The notes: a model not told the origin generated them from the letters alone. A stretch of 64,000 bases of DNA from Vibrio ouci (GCF_004551525.1 NZ_SATR01000005.1:1-64000), one strand, 5' to 3'; shown: positions 55,635 to 63,940, counted from the stretch's first letter. A program made the numbers and translations.

Positions 55635-55769
55635 ATGACTATTAATAAGTACTTTGTATTCGTTCCACAGGTAGAGGAACAAAACGCTTCAAAGGACAAT
55701 AAAGTAACAGATAAGGAAGCTCAACGTCAGGCTTTAGTAAAGCAAGCACAGCAGCAAGGCGGCTTGTAA
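55635..55769 (+). CDS. Small 44-residue protein of unknown function
   Basis: An ATG with a GAGG site 8 nt upstream opens a 44-codon frame, ended by TAA and then a strong terminator. The product starts MTINKYFVFV, turns polar and charged (EEQNASKDNK), and ends with ALVKQAQQQGGL. It is too short to show a domain, but the isolated frame with its own ribosome binding site and terminator supports real translation. It lies in a 413-bp gap between the LruC gene and ytoQ. The upstream 100 bp contain TAACC-N5-GGTTA (55594-55608), a possible operator. I do not recognise the protein. Confidence 0.6.
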   Translation: MTINKYFVFVPQVEEQNASKDNKVTDKEAQRQALVKQAQQQGGL

Positions 55770-55790
55770 ATCGCTAGGTTTCAACAAAAG

Positions 55791-55815
55791 AGGAGCTGAT
55801 TTAGCTCCTTTTTTT
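55791..55815 (+). terminator. Intrinsic terminator after the 44-residue ORF
   Basis: AGGAGCT-GATTT-AGCTCCT is a perfect 7-bp stem followed by a run of seven T residues on the + strand. Confidence 0.9.
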
Positions 55816-55817
55816 AT

Positions 55818-56258
55818 TTATGAATTGATCACATAGCTAAGCAGCTCAACCACTTGCTCTGGCGTTTCAGCCCAAGCCATCGCAGCGGCATCCACCTCTT
55901 TAAGCGGATGTATCAACGCATCGTCATGCAAAGTAATAAATGGTTTGCCAAGGGCAGCTAACGTACCGGCATCAAAAGCCGCATTCCACTGACGATATTT
56001 ATCACCAAAGCGTACTACCCCAATATCGCACTGCTTAATCAGCGTCGATGTTCGAATCGCATTAACCTTTGAGGACTGATGATCTCGCCAGAAGTTGGAT
56101 TCATTCGCTCTAAGCACGTCTCCTGCGGCGTCACTAGACTCGTGGTCCGTATTGGCAGAAAAGAACTCGACATTAAGATCACGCTCCTTTGCACCTTCGA
56201 TTATTCTTTCACGCCAATCGGTATGGATTTCTCCGCTCAGATACACTTTCCACAACAT
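55818..56258 (-). CDS. ytoQ: YtoQ family protein
   Basis: The 146-residue protein matches YtoQ of Bacillus subtilis in length and in conserved stretches: VYLSGEIHTDWRERI (residues 5-19), FRTSTLIKQCDIGVVRFG-like element (about 68-85), KYRQWNAAFDAG (about 87-98) and LGKPFITLHD. The family has a nucleoside 2-deoxyribosyltransferase-like fold, but the reaction is not known. It is cytoplasmic. It appears monocistronic, with the monooxygenase gene upstream in the same direction 17 bp away, so co-transcription is possible. A GGGAGAG site precedes the ATG. Confidence 0.85.
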   Translation of the reverse strand: MLWKVYLSGEIHTDWRERIIEGAKERDLNVEFFSANTDHESSDAAGDVLRANESNFWRDHQSSKVNAIRTSTLIKQCDIGVVRFGDKYRQWNAAFDAGTLAALGKPFITLHDDALIHPLKEVDAAAMAWAETPEQVVELLSYVINS

Positions 56259-56275
56259 TGTCTTCTCTCCCTTGG

Positions 56276-56584
56276 TTATTTCTTGCTATTCATCATAACG
56301 ACATTTGAACGAATGACCGATTGCTCAACAACAATGTTGGCCAGCTTTTCTCTACTGGACAAATAATGCGACGTCGTTTTATGTTCAGCCAACGCTTCTG
56401 AAGATTGATAGATCTCGTACAAGTGGAATAGCTGCGGATTGGAAGTATCTTCAAGAACATCAAATTGTATACAACCAATTTCGTTATCCACTGAAGATTT
56501 GGCGTTTTCCTGCATGATCGCTAGGTACTCCTTTTCTTTGCCTTCCTTTACTCTATTAGAAACCACTATACAGTACATACTCAT
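56276..56584 (-). CDS. Putative quinol monooxygenase / ABM-fold protein
   Basis: The 102-residue protein has the dimeric alpha/beta-barrel (ABM) pattern: MYCIVVSNRVKEGKEKEYL at the start, QENAKSSVDNEIGCIQFDV (about 24-42), YEIYQSSEALAEHKTTSHY (about 58-75). It resembles YgiN-type quinol monooxygenases, small cofactor-free enzymes, although many members have no proven reaction. It lies 17 bp before ytoQ on the same strand and is divergent from the VOC gene with 91 bp between starts. A perfect palindrome in that gap suggests the divergent pair shares one regulator. The AGGGAAG site is well placed. Confidence 0.85.
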   Translation of the reverse strand: MSMYCIVVSNRVKEGKEKEYLAIMQENAKSSVDNEIGCIQFDVLEDTSNPQLFHLYEIYQSSEALAEHKTTSHYLSSREKLANIVVEQSVIRSNVVMMNSKK

Positions 56585-56629
56585 AATTCTTCCCTGAACT
56601 GATTATCACATCATTGCCATACCACGGAT

Positions 56630-56645
56630 TTATTGTATACAATAA
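56630..56645. promoter_or_regulatory. Perfect 16-bp palindrome between the monooxygenase and VOC genes
   Basis: TTATTGTATACAATAA is fully self-complementary. It is central to a 91-bp divergent promoter region, the usual place for an operator shared by two genes. TTGTATACAA-type sites are bound by some GntR/FCD-family repressors; no such regulator is encoded nearby. Confidence 0.6.
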
Positions 56646-56675
56646 TTACTAAAATTCAATACAAGGAAAGTTGTC

Positions 56676-57080
56676 ATGGAAAGACCAAAATCGTTTTCAG
56701 GGATCAGGCATATCGCCTTAGTGGTACAAAAATTTGAGGAATGCGAGAAGTTTTATACCGATATTCTAGGTATGACGATTCTACGCCGCGCCAACAACAA
56801 TCTTGTTTATCTGACTAACGGCTGCGACAACCTCTCTTTAGGCCGCGCCGCTGCACAAAGAATATGCTCACCCATCAGCGTCGATCATTTTGGTTTGATT
56901 GTGGATAGCAAAGAGCAGTTACACGAATGGTATGAATACATGCAGTTTAAAGGCGTGACATTACTCGACGCCCCACATGATCATAGCGATGGCGCTAGAA
57001 GCTTCCATTGTAAAGATCCCGAGGGGCATGTGATTCAGCCGCTCTATCACCCCGCAATATCTGGTCAAACTATTCTTTAG
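56676..57080 (+). CDS. VOC family protein (glyoxalase-like)
   Basis: The 134-residue protein has the vicinal oxygen chelate fold with two beta-alpha-beta-beta-beta units: RHIALVVQKFEECEKFYTDILG (about residues 10-31) and SVDHFGLIVDSKEQLHEWYEY (about 67-87). Candidate metal ligands are His 11, His 70 and the final Glu or His in CKDPEGHVIQPLYHP. Members include glyoxalase I, dioxygenases and fosfomycin-resistance enzymes; the residues here do not point to a particular one. It is divergent from the ABM-fold gene and its 3' end overlaps the end of the convergent sigma-54 regulator gene by 11 bp. Confidence 0.8.
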   Translation: MERPKSFSGIRHIALVVQKFEECEKFYTDILGMTILRRANNNLVYLTNGCDNLSLGRAAAQRICSPISVDHFGLIVDSKEQLHEWYEYMQFKGVTLLDAPHDHSDGARSFHCKDPEGHVIQPLYHPAISGQTIL

Positions 57081-58839
57081 ACGGCAACAGCCCTAACGCT
57101 TTTAACTTGCGGTAAACGGTATTACGACTCACGCCCAATACGCGTGAAACCTTACTTATATTGCCTTTGTGGCTTTGGTAAGCAGTGATTAGCGTTTGAT
57201 TTAATGTCGTATTGAGATCGGCTTCCTGACGATCATCTACCGCTTTCGTTTGGCTCATCAACGGCTGAGCAAAGTGCTGCGGAATATGCTCTGCTGTCAG
57301 CTCATCTTGTTCATTGGCGATAAGTGCAGTCACCTTAAGAAGGTTATCCAGTTCCCGTAAGTTTCCTTTCCAATGGTAGCTTAGTAGACACTCCATTAAA
57401 GCGGAGGATATCGACTGATAACCTTGTTTATACTTAGCGAAGATAGCTTGGATAAGGCTCTCTTTATCTTGCCTCTCTCTAAGGGGAGGCAAAGTCACTA
57501 CTAGGCCGTTTAAGCGGTAGTAAAGGTCTTCTCTAAACTTACCCTGCTCGACCAGTTGCTGCAGGTTCTGGTGTGTGGCAGAGATAACTTGAATATCAAC
57601 ACGATAGCTGTTGGCCTCACCAACCGGCATGACGACCTTATCTTGTAAAACGGTTAACAGGCGGCACTGGGCGTCTAACGGCATTTCTCCAATTTCATCG
57701 AGGAACAACACCCCTTTATCCGCTTGTCTTATCTTACCCAAGTATCCATTCTTACTCGCGCCCGTAAACGCCCCAGGCGCATGGCCGAACAGTTCGGATT
57801 CGATAAGATCTTGAGGCAACGCACCACAGTTCACGGTAATGAGTGGATGGTTCGCCCGATCGCTTTGTTTATGCAGCGCTTTGACAAACTCACCTTTGCC
57901 AACACCCGTTTCTCCAAGAATTAGCAAATTAATATCACGCCCCATCACTTTGTTTGCCTGCTGCCAAGCAAGCTCAATCTTATCTTCTCCATAATGAAGC
58001 TGACTGGACGGGGTTAAGCTCTTTTTCGGTAACGTTCGCTTGCCGAGTCCCTTTTTATCGAATATGAGCGGCTGAGAGCCATGACTAGATCGTTCAAAGA
58101 GCGTGTCGATACTCGACCCTACCAGTGGCACATCAGGCAGTAGCTGCGCCGCCACTTGGTTATGCGCCAATACTTCACCATGTTCATTTGCAATAACGAT
58201 CCCTTGCCAACCACTTTTTAAAACCGATTCATCATGCGCGACATTGATTTGAATAGCACCATCTGGAGTATGGGTCAGTAGGTGGTTTTCTATTAACTGA
58301 ACCATATTTTGCACCAGCACTTGAGTGGTCACATCATGGCGACTTTGTTCGCTAGTAATATCCAGCACGCCCACTAATTGACCTTCTGGATTAAACAAGG
58401 GGCTAGCGGAGCAACTGATAAAGCGATGCTGCTTGATAAAGTGCTGATCACCGATGATAGATACTGCCCTTTTCTCATACAGCGCGGTACCGATTGCATT
58501 GGTCCCTTTCAGCTTTTCTTGCCAACAGCTACCCGGCTCAAGTGCGATGGATAACAGACGTTCACGAAATCTATCTTGGCCCCAAGCAGCCAACACCACA
58601 CCGTCAGGGTCGGTGAGTATCAAACGGCTATCACTATGAGCAAGAACCTGATTGAACAAAGGAAGTGCCGACTCTTTGACCGCATCAATAACCGCTTGTG
58701 ACGTGTAGCACCTCTCTTTCAATAGTGAGTTAGGCAAGTGGATATCATCCGGCTTTTTGATTTGTTTCAAGCCTGCATTGGAGCTCCTCTCCCATGAAGA
58801 AGCGAGCCAACCATCTGTCGCAAAAGATTGTAATTCCAT
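57070..58839 (-). CDS. Sigma-54-dependent transcriptional activator (AcoR type)
   Basis: The 589-residue activator has an N-terminal GAF-like sensor domain (about residues 60-180), a central AAA+ domain with Walker A GETGVGKG (about 315-322) and the sigma-54 contact loop GAFTGA, then a Fis-type helix-turn-helix at the C-terminus (NISKVSRVLGVSRNTVYRKL). The domain order matches AcoR and related activators of alcohol, acetoin and aldehyde metabolism. It is divergent from an aldehyde dehydrogenase gene, so that gene is the probable target. The ATG at 58839 is chosen. The TTG eight codons earlier lies inside an operator-like palindrome, and the region upstream of the ATG contains no other start. 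The effector is unknown; an aldehyde or its alcohol is a reasonable guess. Confidence 0.9.
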   Translation of the reverse strand: MELQSFATDGWLASSWERSSNAGLKQIKKPDDIHLPNSLLKERCYTSQAVIDAVKESALPLFNQVLAHSDSRLILTDPDGVVLAAWGQDRFRERLLSIALEPGSCWQEKLKGTNAIGTALYEKRAVSIIGDQHFIKQHRFISCSASPLFNPEGQLVGVLDITSEQSRHDVTTQVLVQNMVQLIENHLLTHTPDGAIQINVAHDESVLKSGWQGIVIANEHGEVLAHNQVAAQLLPDVPLVGSSIDTLFERSSHGSQPLIFDKKGLGKRTLPKKSLTPSSQLHYGEDKIELAWQQANKVMGRDINLLILGETGVGKGEFVKALHKQSDRANHPLITVNCGALPQDLIESELFGHAPGAFTGASKNGYLGKIRQADKGVLFLDEIGEMPLDAQCRLLTVLQDKVVMPVGEANSYRVDIQVISATHQNLQQLVEQGKFREDLYYRLNGLVVTLPPLRERQDKESLIQAIFAKYKQGYQSISSALMECLLSYHWKGNLRELDNLLKVTALIANEQDELTAEHIPQHFAQPLMSQTKAVDDRQEADLNTTLNQTLITAYQSHKGNISKVSRVLGVSRNTVYRKLKALGLLPSKE

Positions 58840-58842
58840 AGC

Positions 58843-58910
58843 TGTCCCAATATTGAACAATCAAAGTGTTCCAATTTTGAACAACTGAACAGTTAGCTTT
58901 TGCTGTTCAG
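58843..58910. promoter_or_regulatory. Enhancer-like array of palindromes for the sigma-54 activator
   Basis: Three related inverted repeats lie in a row: TGTCCCAATATTGAACA (58843-58859), TGTTCCAATTTTGAACA (58867-58883) and CTGAACA-N12-TGTTCAG (58885-58910). The first two share the TGTYC-CAATWTT-GAACA form and are 24 bp apart centre to centre, about two helical turns. They sit some 140-200 bp upstream of the candidate -24/-12 promoter, the normal distance for sigma-54 enhancers. Loose half sites TTGTTCAC (about 59033) and GTGAACAC (about 59082) flank that promoter. Confidence 0.7.
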
Positions 58911-59050
58911 TCGCTCCCTCTGTTTTAAACGCCATCTCGTAGCCTTTGAATACTCTAGCTCCAGATAAAAATTACAACAAGTTTTTAACATTTGGTCTGT
59001 GATTTGCGTTACCTCCTTTGATAACTCGCTAATTGTTCACCCTCCACCGG

Positions 59051-59066
59051 TGGCAGATTGGCGCAA
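59051..59066 (+). promoter_or_regulatory. Imperfect -24/-12 promoter candidate for the aldehyde dehydrogenase gene
   Basis: TGGCAG-ATTGG-CGCAA resembles TGGCAC-N5-TTGCA, but the GG-to-GC spacing is one base short and the -12 part is poor. It lies 39 bp before the ATG. The sigma-54 assignment depends mainly on the divergent activator, so it is tentative. Confidence 0.35.
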
Positions 59067-59104
59067 TAAAAACTCAAAGAAGTGAACACAATAAGGATAT
59101 TTTT

Positions 59105-60625
59105 ATGATTTACGCGCAACCGGGCAGCCAAGATTCAGTCGTTAACTTTAAGACACATTATGACAACTTTATCGGGGGAGAATGGGTTAAGCCGGTCTCA
59201 GGTGAGTACTTCGACAACACGTCACCAGTCAATGGTCAGGTATATTGCCAAGTCGCTCGTTCAGGCGAAGCTGATATTAATTTGGCTCTAGATGCCGCGC
59301 ACCAAGCTCGCGCAAGCTGGGCAGCGACGAGCGTGACTGAGCGTTCAAACACCTTGCTGAAAATTGCCGATCGAATCGAGCAGCATATTGAAGAGCTCGC
59401 GGTTGCTGAAACTTGGGAAAATGGCAAACCTGTCAGAGAAACGCTGGCAGCAGATTTACCGTTAGTCGTCGATCACTTCCGTTATTTCGCCGGCTGTATT
59501 CGCGCTCAAGAAGGCAGTGCGGCTGAGCTCGACGTCAATACTGCCAGCTATCATTTCCCAGAGCCGATTGGCGTTGTAGGGCAGATCATTCCATGGAACT
59601 TCCCAATGTTAATGGCGGCTTGGAAACTCGCTCCTGCTTTAGCGGCTGGTTGTTGTGTGGTCCTCAAACCAGCAGAGCAGACCCCGACTTCAATTCTATT
59701 ATTGATGGAAAAAATCGGCGATCTTATCCCGGCAGGCGTAGTTAATATTGTGAACGGCTTTGGTAGTGAAGCGGGCCAAGCGCTTGCCACCAGCAACAGG
59801 ATTACCAAACTGGCCTTTACTGGTTCAACAGAGATCGGTAACCATATACTCAAATGCGCGGCAGATAGCCTAATTCCTTCTACCGTGGAGCTAGGGGGTA
59901 AATCACCGAACATCTATTTCCCTGATGTGTTTGATCATGAAGACGAATATCTTGATAAGTGTATCGAAGGCACCCTGCTCGCTTTCTTCAACCAAGGAGA
60001 AGTCTGTACCTGTCCTTCACGCGTGCTGGTGCATGAGTCGGTATACGATCAGTTCATTGCTAAAGTCGCAGAGCGAGCTAAGACCATTCAACAAGGTAAC
60101 CCGCTCGATACGGACACCCAAGTTGGTGCGCAAGCTTCACAAGAGCAGTTTGATAAGATTCTGAGCTACTTAGAAATTGGCCGTCAAGAAGGGGCTAAAG
60201 TGGTGTTTGGTGGTGAGATCTCGCAACAGAGTGGTGACATTGGCTCTGGTTACTACATTCAACCGACCTTGCTTGAAGGCAACAACAAGATGCGAGTGTT
60301 CCAAGAAGAGATCTTCGGTCCTGTTATCGCTATTACTAAATTCAAGGATGAAGCAGAAGCGCTAGCGATTGCCAATGACACGGAATATGGCCTAGGCGCA
60401 GGCGTTTGGACTCGTGATGCGAACCTAGCGTATCGCATGGGTCGAAATATTGAAGCCGGACGAGTGTGGGTTAACTGTTACCACGCCTACCCTGCCCACG
60501 CTGCATTCGGTGGTTATAAGAAGTCTGGTATCGGCCGCGAAACGCACAAAATGATGCTCGACCATTACCAGAACACGAAAAACCTACTGATCAGCTATGA
60601 CGTTAACCCACTCGGGTTCTTCTAA
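59105..60625 (+). CDS. exaC: NAD-dependent aldehyde dehydrogenase (ExaC/AldB type)
   Basis: The 506-residue enzyme has the size of ExaC/AldB acetaldehyde dehydrogenases. The N-terminal part carries FIGGEWVKP, the cofactor-binding region [21 protein letters not shown] and the loop TGSTEIG. The general base Glu is in ELGGKSPN (about residue 264) and the nucleophile Cys is in GEVCTCPSR (about 303). It should oxidise acetaldehyde or other short aldehydes to acids with NAD. It is divergent from the sigma-54 activator and has a strong terminator behind it. The ATG at 59105 has AAGGA 7 nt upstream and gives the usual N-terminus MIYAQPG; the upstream frame extension is rejected. Confidence 0.93.
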   Translation: MIYAQPGSQDSVVNFKTHYDNFIGGEWVKPVSGEYFDNTSPVNGQVYCQVARSGEADINLALDAAHQARASWAATSVTERSNTLLKIADRIEQHIEELAVAETWENGKPVRETLAADLPLVVDHFRYFAGCIRAQEGSAAELDVNTASYHFPEPIGVVGQIIPWNFPMLMAAWKLAPALAAGCCVVLKPAEQTPTSILLLMEKIGDLIPAGVVNIVNGFGSEAGQALATSNRITKLAFTGSTEIGNHILKCAADSLIPSTVELGGKSPNIYFPDVFDHEDEYLDKCIEGTLLAFFNQGEVCTCPSRVLVHESVYDQFIAKVAERAKTIQQGNPLDTDTQVGAQASQEQFDKILSYLEIGRQEGAKVVFGGEISQQSGDIGSGYYIQPTLLEGNNKMRVFQEEIFGPVIAITKFKDEAEALAIANDTEYGLGAGVWTRDANLAYRMGRNIEAGRVWVNCYHAYPAHAAFGGYKKSGIGRETHKMMLDHYQNTKNLLISYDVNPLGFF

Positions 60626-60633
60626 CTGTCAAT

Positions 60634-60660
60634 AGAGCGCCACTAGGCGCTCTTTTTTTT
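60634..60660 (+). terminator. Intrinsic terminator after the aldehyde dehydrogenase gene
   Basis: AGAGCGCC-ACTA-GGCGCTCT is a perfect 8-bp stem followed by eight T residues. The T-run overlaps the last codons of the small membrane gene on the minus strand. Confidence 0.93.
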
Positions 60661-60828
60661 GCTTTTTCTCTTATCGTTTAAATACAACACGCCACTGGCA
60701 ACTAATGCTAATAAAGAGACCGTAAATAGCGCCGGCATACTTAGTACCCACGCAAACGTCGCGGCGAGAAAAGCAATGAAGGTAATCATTCGGCTGCTCG
60801 ACATCACTCTGCCTAGTTTTCTTTCCAT
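60643..60828 (-). CDS. Small two-helix membrane protein of unknown function
   Basis: The 61-residue product has two predicted membrane helices (about residues 13-30, ITFIAFLAATFAWVLSMP, and 32-50, FTVSLLALVASGVLYL) and a Lys-rich tail KRKSKKK. A strong AGGAGG site lies 4-5 nt before the ATG at 60828. This is good evidence that the short frame is translated and excludes the TTG seven codons earlier. It is convergent with the aldehyde dehydrogenase gene. The positive tail is expected to lie in the cytoplasm. The function is unknown. Confidence 0.75.
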   Translation of the reverse strand: MERKLGRVMSSSRMITFIAFLAATFAWVLSMPALFTVSLLALVASGVLYLNDKRKSKKKSA

Positions 60829-60976
60829 AATTCCTCCTACATCTGACAAGGCTCACTTCCGGGTTGGAATGGCCCTTATTGGATGTATTCAGTATGCCAA
60901 GATCGAAGCTAAATTAACCTAAATTGTGCTCAAAAGAGCTCGACATGTGACCACCTTCAACTGCTCGCTATTTGTA

Positions 60977-61741
60977 CTAAGCATAAGTATCAATAAAGAA
61001 GTAAGCCGTCATTACAATACTCGAAAGACCAACAAAGCCTTTAACGTATTTCTGCTCGATTTGGCGTGATACTCGCGCGGCTACATAACCACCAGATAAG
61101 GTACCTAGCATGACTGCAACACCTCGTCCCCAATCAATCGAGCCATCAATCACAAAGATAATTATCGCAACAATAGACACACACGAAGAGATCAGCAGCT
61201 TAAGGCCATTCATCTGATTAATATCGCGATAGCCTGCCAACACTAGGTAACTTAGTACCACGACGCCAAGGCCAGCATTAAAGAATCCGCCATAAGCCGA
61301 TACCACAACCAACATTACAGAGATCGCAACCAAACCCAATTTTGAGCCATTACTTGAAGATTGAGAGATACGGCTTAAAGCGCTGCTAAGCGGCTCACCA
61401 AACAAAAACAGCAAGGTTGCGAAAAGCAAAAGCCATGGAATAGCGGTTAAGAATTGCGTTTCTGAAACGGTCAGGAGCAAATAGGCGCCAAGAGCACCAC
61501 CAATAAGGCTCAAGACAACCGTGAGAGTTAATCGATGCCCCGTATTGGCAATATCGTCACGAAAGCCGTAACTACCACTGATATAACCAGCGCATGCGGC
61601 AAAGGTATTAGTCGCGTTGGCAATGACAGGAGGCACACCAACAAACATAAGAGCAGGAAAAGTAATAAAACTCCCCCCTCCGGCGATGCTGTTTAGTATC
61701 CCTCCCAGGACGCCCGCACCAAACAATAGAATCCATTCCAT
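60977..61741 (-). CDS. TSUP family permease (TauE/SafE type)
   Basis: The 254-residue inner-membrane protein has about eight hydrophobic helices and the family pattern: GVLGGILNSIAGGGSFITFPAL near the start (about residues 10-31), NATNTFAACAGYISG (about 43-57) and, in the second half, GGFFNAGLGVVVLSYLVLAGYRDINQMNGLK. TSUP proteins transport sulfite, sulfonates or other small organic anions; the substrate cannot be told from sequence. The ATG at 61741 is chosen because the TTG upstream would sit one base after the Shine-Dalgarno-like AAGGG. Neither start has a perfect site. It is transcribed in the same direction as the DUF6279-like lipoprotein gene, with 87 bp between them. Confidence 0.85.
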   Translation of the reverse strand: MEWILLFGAGVLGGILNSIAGGGSFITFPALMFVGVPPVIANATNTFAACAGYISGSYGFRDDIANTGHRLTLTVVLSLIGGALGAYLLLTVSETQFLTAIPWLLLFATLLFLFGEPLSSALSRISQSSSNGSKLGLVAISVMLVVVSAYGGFFNAGLGVVVLSYLVLAGYRDINQMNGLKLLISSCVSIVAIIIFVIDGSIDWGRGVAVMLGTLSGGYVAARVSRQIEQKYVKGFVGLSSIVMTAYFFIDTYA

Positions 61742-61828
61742 GTTATTGACTGTGTTAGAAAACAATCCCTTACTCTAACCCGCCTTGGTCATTGTTCAAA
61801 TAGTCAGCGATCTCATTTGTAAGGATGT

Positions 61829-62659
61829 CTATAAAACAGATTGAGCAAGATCTTTCCAATCTTGTAATTCCGCACGGTAATATTCCGTTTGCTCGTCTGT
61901 CATAGCGTTGATGACTCTCACCAAGTACTGATTGCCAATTTTCTTGTTGTACTCTATTTTTTCCTCAAGATGAGGCGGGTACAAACTATCGGGGTTAAAC
62001 ATCAGTTTATTAAATTGAGGCTGGAAACTCGCCACGTTAAGTCGATGGTCAAGCAGTGAGTTCATCTCGATACGCATATTGGTTTGATAGTTGATCCAAT
62101 CATCTGTGGTTACATAGAGCTCATCGACCCAATCATCGACAATATTTAACTGGTCTTGGGTTAAATCATCCATCCAGGTTTCTAGACTATCGACGATACG
62201 CTCTTTGTATCGCGCTTTAATTTCGACTTCACTTAGCTTTTGGTACTTTTTCTTATACTTTGTGTGTCGAACTCGTATGCTGTCCATCAATTCATCAACT
62301 TGGCTATCCGATAACTCTCTGGCCAATGCGTACATCTCTGGGGCTATTCGAGCAACCAATCGTAGCGAGTGCTGTTGTATCTTATCTTGCTGCGCTTGTA
62401 ACTGCTCGATTGTGAAGCTTCGTGGTTCAATCGCCATGAGCTCATCAAGGTGATCAATATAATGCGGGATCTCTTCCCGGCGATGCCATTCACTCAAGAC
62501 TTCAATCTTACGCTCTACCAGATCTTCTTGCGCGTTATCGAGCTCGACATAATCTTCTAAGTATTCGACCAACAACCAATCCATATTGTTGTAGACGAAC
62601 TTCGAACTACACCCGATAAGCGCACTACATATGATGAGTAATAATCCAACTTTCCTCAT
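61829..62659 (-). CDS. DUF6279-like helical lipoprotein
   Basis: The 276-residue protein has a lipoprotein signal ending ALIGC (Cys about residue 17) and a mature part of long charged helices (RHTKYKKKYQKLSEVEIKAR, QDQLNIVDDWVDELYVTTDDW). VYNNMDWLLVEYLEDYVELD just after the signal resembles the start of DUF6279 family lipoproteins, as I recall the family. No catalytic motif is present. It probably sits on the periplasmic side of the outer or inner membrane. The next gene upstream is the divergent DUF3316-type gene. Confidence 0.7.
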   Translation of the reverse strand: MRKVGLLLIICSALIGCSSKFVYNNMDWLLVEYLEDYVELDNAQEDLVERKIEVLSEWHRREEIPHYIDHLDELMAIEPRSFTIEQLQAQQDKIQQHSLRLVARIAPEMYALARELSDSQVDELMDSIRVRHTKYKKKYQKLSEVEIKARYKERIVDSLETWMDDLTQDQLNIVDDWVDELYVTTDDWINYQTNMRIEMNSLLDHRLNVASFQPQFNKLMFNPDSLYPPHLEEKIEYNKKIGNQYLVRVINAMTDEQTEYYRAELQDWKDLAQSVL

Positions 62660-62945
62660 TTCCTTGTCCTATGCATCCACTGCCGTCACCGTTATCTTTA
62701 TCCATGTCTCGATACCATCGACACTGATTAAACTAAGCAATTCAAATACCAAGTCCATCGGACTAAAACTCAATACCCATAATTTCAATCAGTTAGCTTT
62801 TTCCAAAGACCAAATCGCTGATATAAATATAGCTCAATTGCCGCTTTACTCTTCATAAGTGGCAACGGTTCTCCTATGACTCCCGTCTGATATTTGAGCT
62901 CCGCTGCTAACGCCATTTTGACTCTGTTATCGCCTGGTTATGGAC

Positions 62946-62961
62946 GTAAAGGACACTTTAC
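62946..62961. promoter_or_regulatory. Palindrome upstream of the DUF3316-type gene
   Basis: The 395-bp gap 62660-63054 contains no convincing gene. It holds GTAAAG-GACA-CTTTAC, a perfect 6-bp inverted repeat, and a second repeat TTACG-N8-CGTAA (63000-63017). Both lie within 110 bp of the DUF3316-type start and are operator candidates. The GTAAA half sites recall CpxR boxes, but those are direct repeats. Confidence 0.45.
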
Positions 62962-63054
62962 AAAAAGTGGGATTAATCTTACACAGACTGACAGACGCCT
63001 TACGTTTAGGTGCGTAATATCAACTTCGAAGGTCACCCATCAGGAGAAATTATT

Positions 63055-63399
63055 ATGAAAAAAGTTGTTATTTTAGCGTCACTACTTATGAGTGCTTCCG
63101 TTTTGGCTTCAACCAATACAGAAACATCCAACACAAGTTTTACTACTGACGCATACGCCACAAAACAACAAGCTTATGATGCGGCTTTTGACCTCATGGA
63201 CGAGATGAAAGCAATGAATAATGCTGAACTGAAAACAGCACTACCGATCCACGAAAACAACGTTGTTTACCCAAGTGTGAAGATCGAAGAAATGACAGTT
63301 CACGTTGAAGAATTTGCCAATAACAAAGGCAACATTCAATACAAAGCGGTGCTAGACGTCGACTACCAATACAAGTATCGAGAAAGCGGTAACAGCTAA
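63055..63399 (+). CDS. Periplasmic DUF3316 family protein
   Basis: The 114-residue product has a Sec signal peptide (MKKVVILASLLMSASVLA, cleavage after residue 18) and a mature part of about 96 residues. It is Thr/Asn-rich at first, then helical (ATKQQAYDAAFDLMDEM) and then beta (KAVLDVDYQYKY). The pattern matches DUF3316, a family of small periplasmic proteins common in vibrios, with no known function. The ATG at 63055 has AGGAG 8 nt upstream, so the longer frame is rejected. It is monocistronic, with a strong terminator behind it. Confidence 0.8.
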   Translation: MKKVVILASLLMSASVLASTNTETSNTSFTTDAYATKQQAYDAAFDLMDEMKAMNNAELKTALPIHENNVVYPSVKIEEMTVHVEEFANNKGNIQYKAVLDVDYQYKYRESGNS

Positions 63400-63423
63400 T
63401 CGCATCAAATTCTCTATAAACAA

Positions 63424-63454
63424 GCCGTTTTATTGTTGATAAAACGGCTTTTTT
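63424..63454 (+). terminator. Intrinsic terminator after the DUF3316-type gene
   Basis: GCCGTTTTAT-TGTTG-ATAAAACGGC is a perfect 10-bp stem followed by six T residues. Confidence 0.93.
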
Positions 63455-63568
63455 CTGACTTTGTTTTGATATTGAAACCTAACGAAAAGTTATACTCGGT
63501 GCATATTCTGTCTTGTAATTTACTTATAATACATAACCGTCAGTTAACTATTTTGCTATGGAGTTATC

Positions 63569-63940
63569 ATGAATAAAGTATGGTTAGTTTCCCTAACAGC
63601 TATCGCCGCGCTAGCTGGCTGCAGTCAAGCAACACAGCCTGAGAAAGATCCCGCGTCAATCAGCCCGATGTGCCGCACCGAAGCACTTGCAGGTGGCTGG
63701 AGCGTTTCTGAGTTAACCCCTGAAGCTCAACAAGCAGTAGACACGCTACTGAATCAAATGAATACCGCGTCTAAACTAAAAGAAGTTAATGAAGTAAGAA
63801 CTCAGGTCGTGAATGGCATCAACTACGCCATTGAATTCACTTTGGAAAATGATGAAGTTTGGCATGCTGTGGTATACCGAAACCTACGTGGTGACTACAT
63901 GATCGACAGTGTTGCCCAACGCGGTAAACTGTGCCCTTAG
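63569..63940 (+). CDS. Cystatin-like lipoprotein
   Basis: The 123-residue protein has a lipoprotein signal with lipobox ALAGC (lipidated Cys at about residue 18). The mature part resembles a cystatin: a Gly-Gly-Trp near the start (ALAGGWSVSELTPEAQQAV), a helix, and then QVVNG (about residues 86-90), which fits the Q-x-V-x-G loop of cysteine-protease inhibitors, followed by strands with NDEVWHAVVYRNLRGDY. Two Cys remain, at about 35 and 122, possibly forming a disulfide. If the loop is functional, the protein could inhibit papain-like proteases at the cell surface. This is an inference from the motif only. It is monocistronic, with a GGAG site upstream. Confidence 0.72.
   Translation: MNKVWLVSLTAIAALAGCSQATQPEKDPASISPMCRTEALAGGWSVSELTPEAQQAVDTLLNQMNTASKLKEVNEVRTQVVNGINYAIEFTLENDEVWHAVVYRNLRGDYMIDSVAQRGKLCP

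Noticed and set aside
62660..63054. Short + strand frame over the divergent region between the DUF6279-like and DUF3316-type genes
   Set aside because: It begins inside the lipoprotein gene, has no ribosome binding site and shows no domain; the gap is better read as regulatory.
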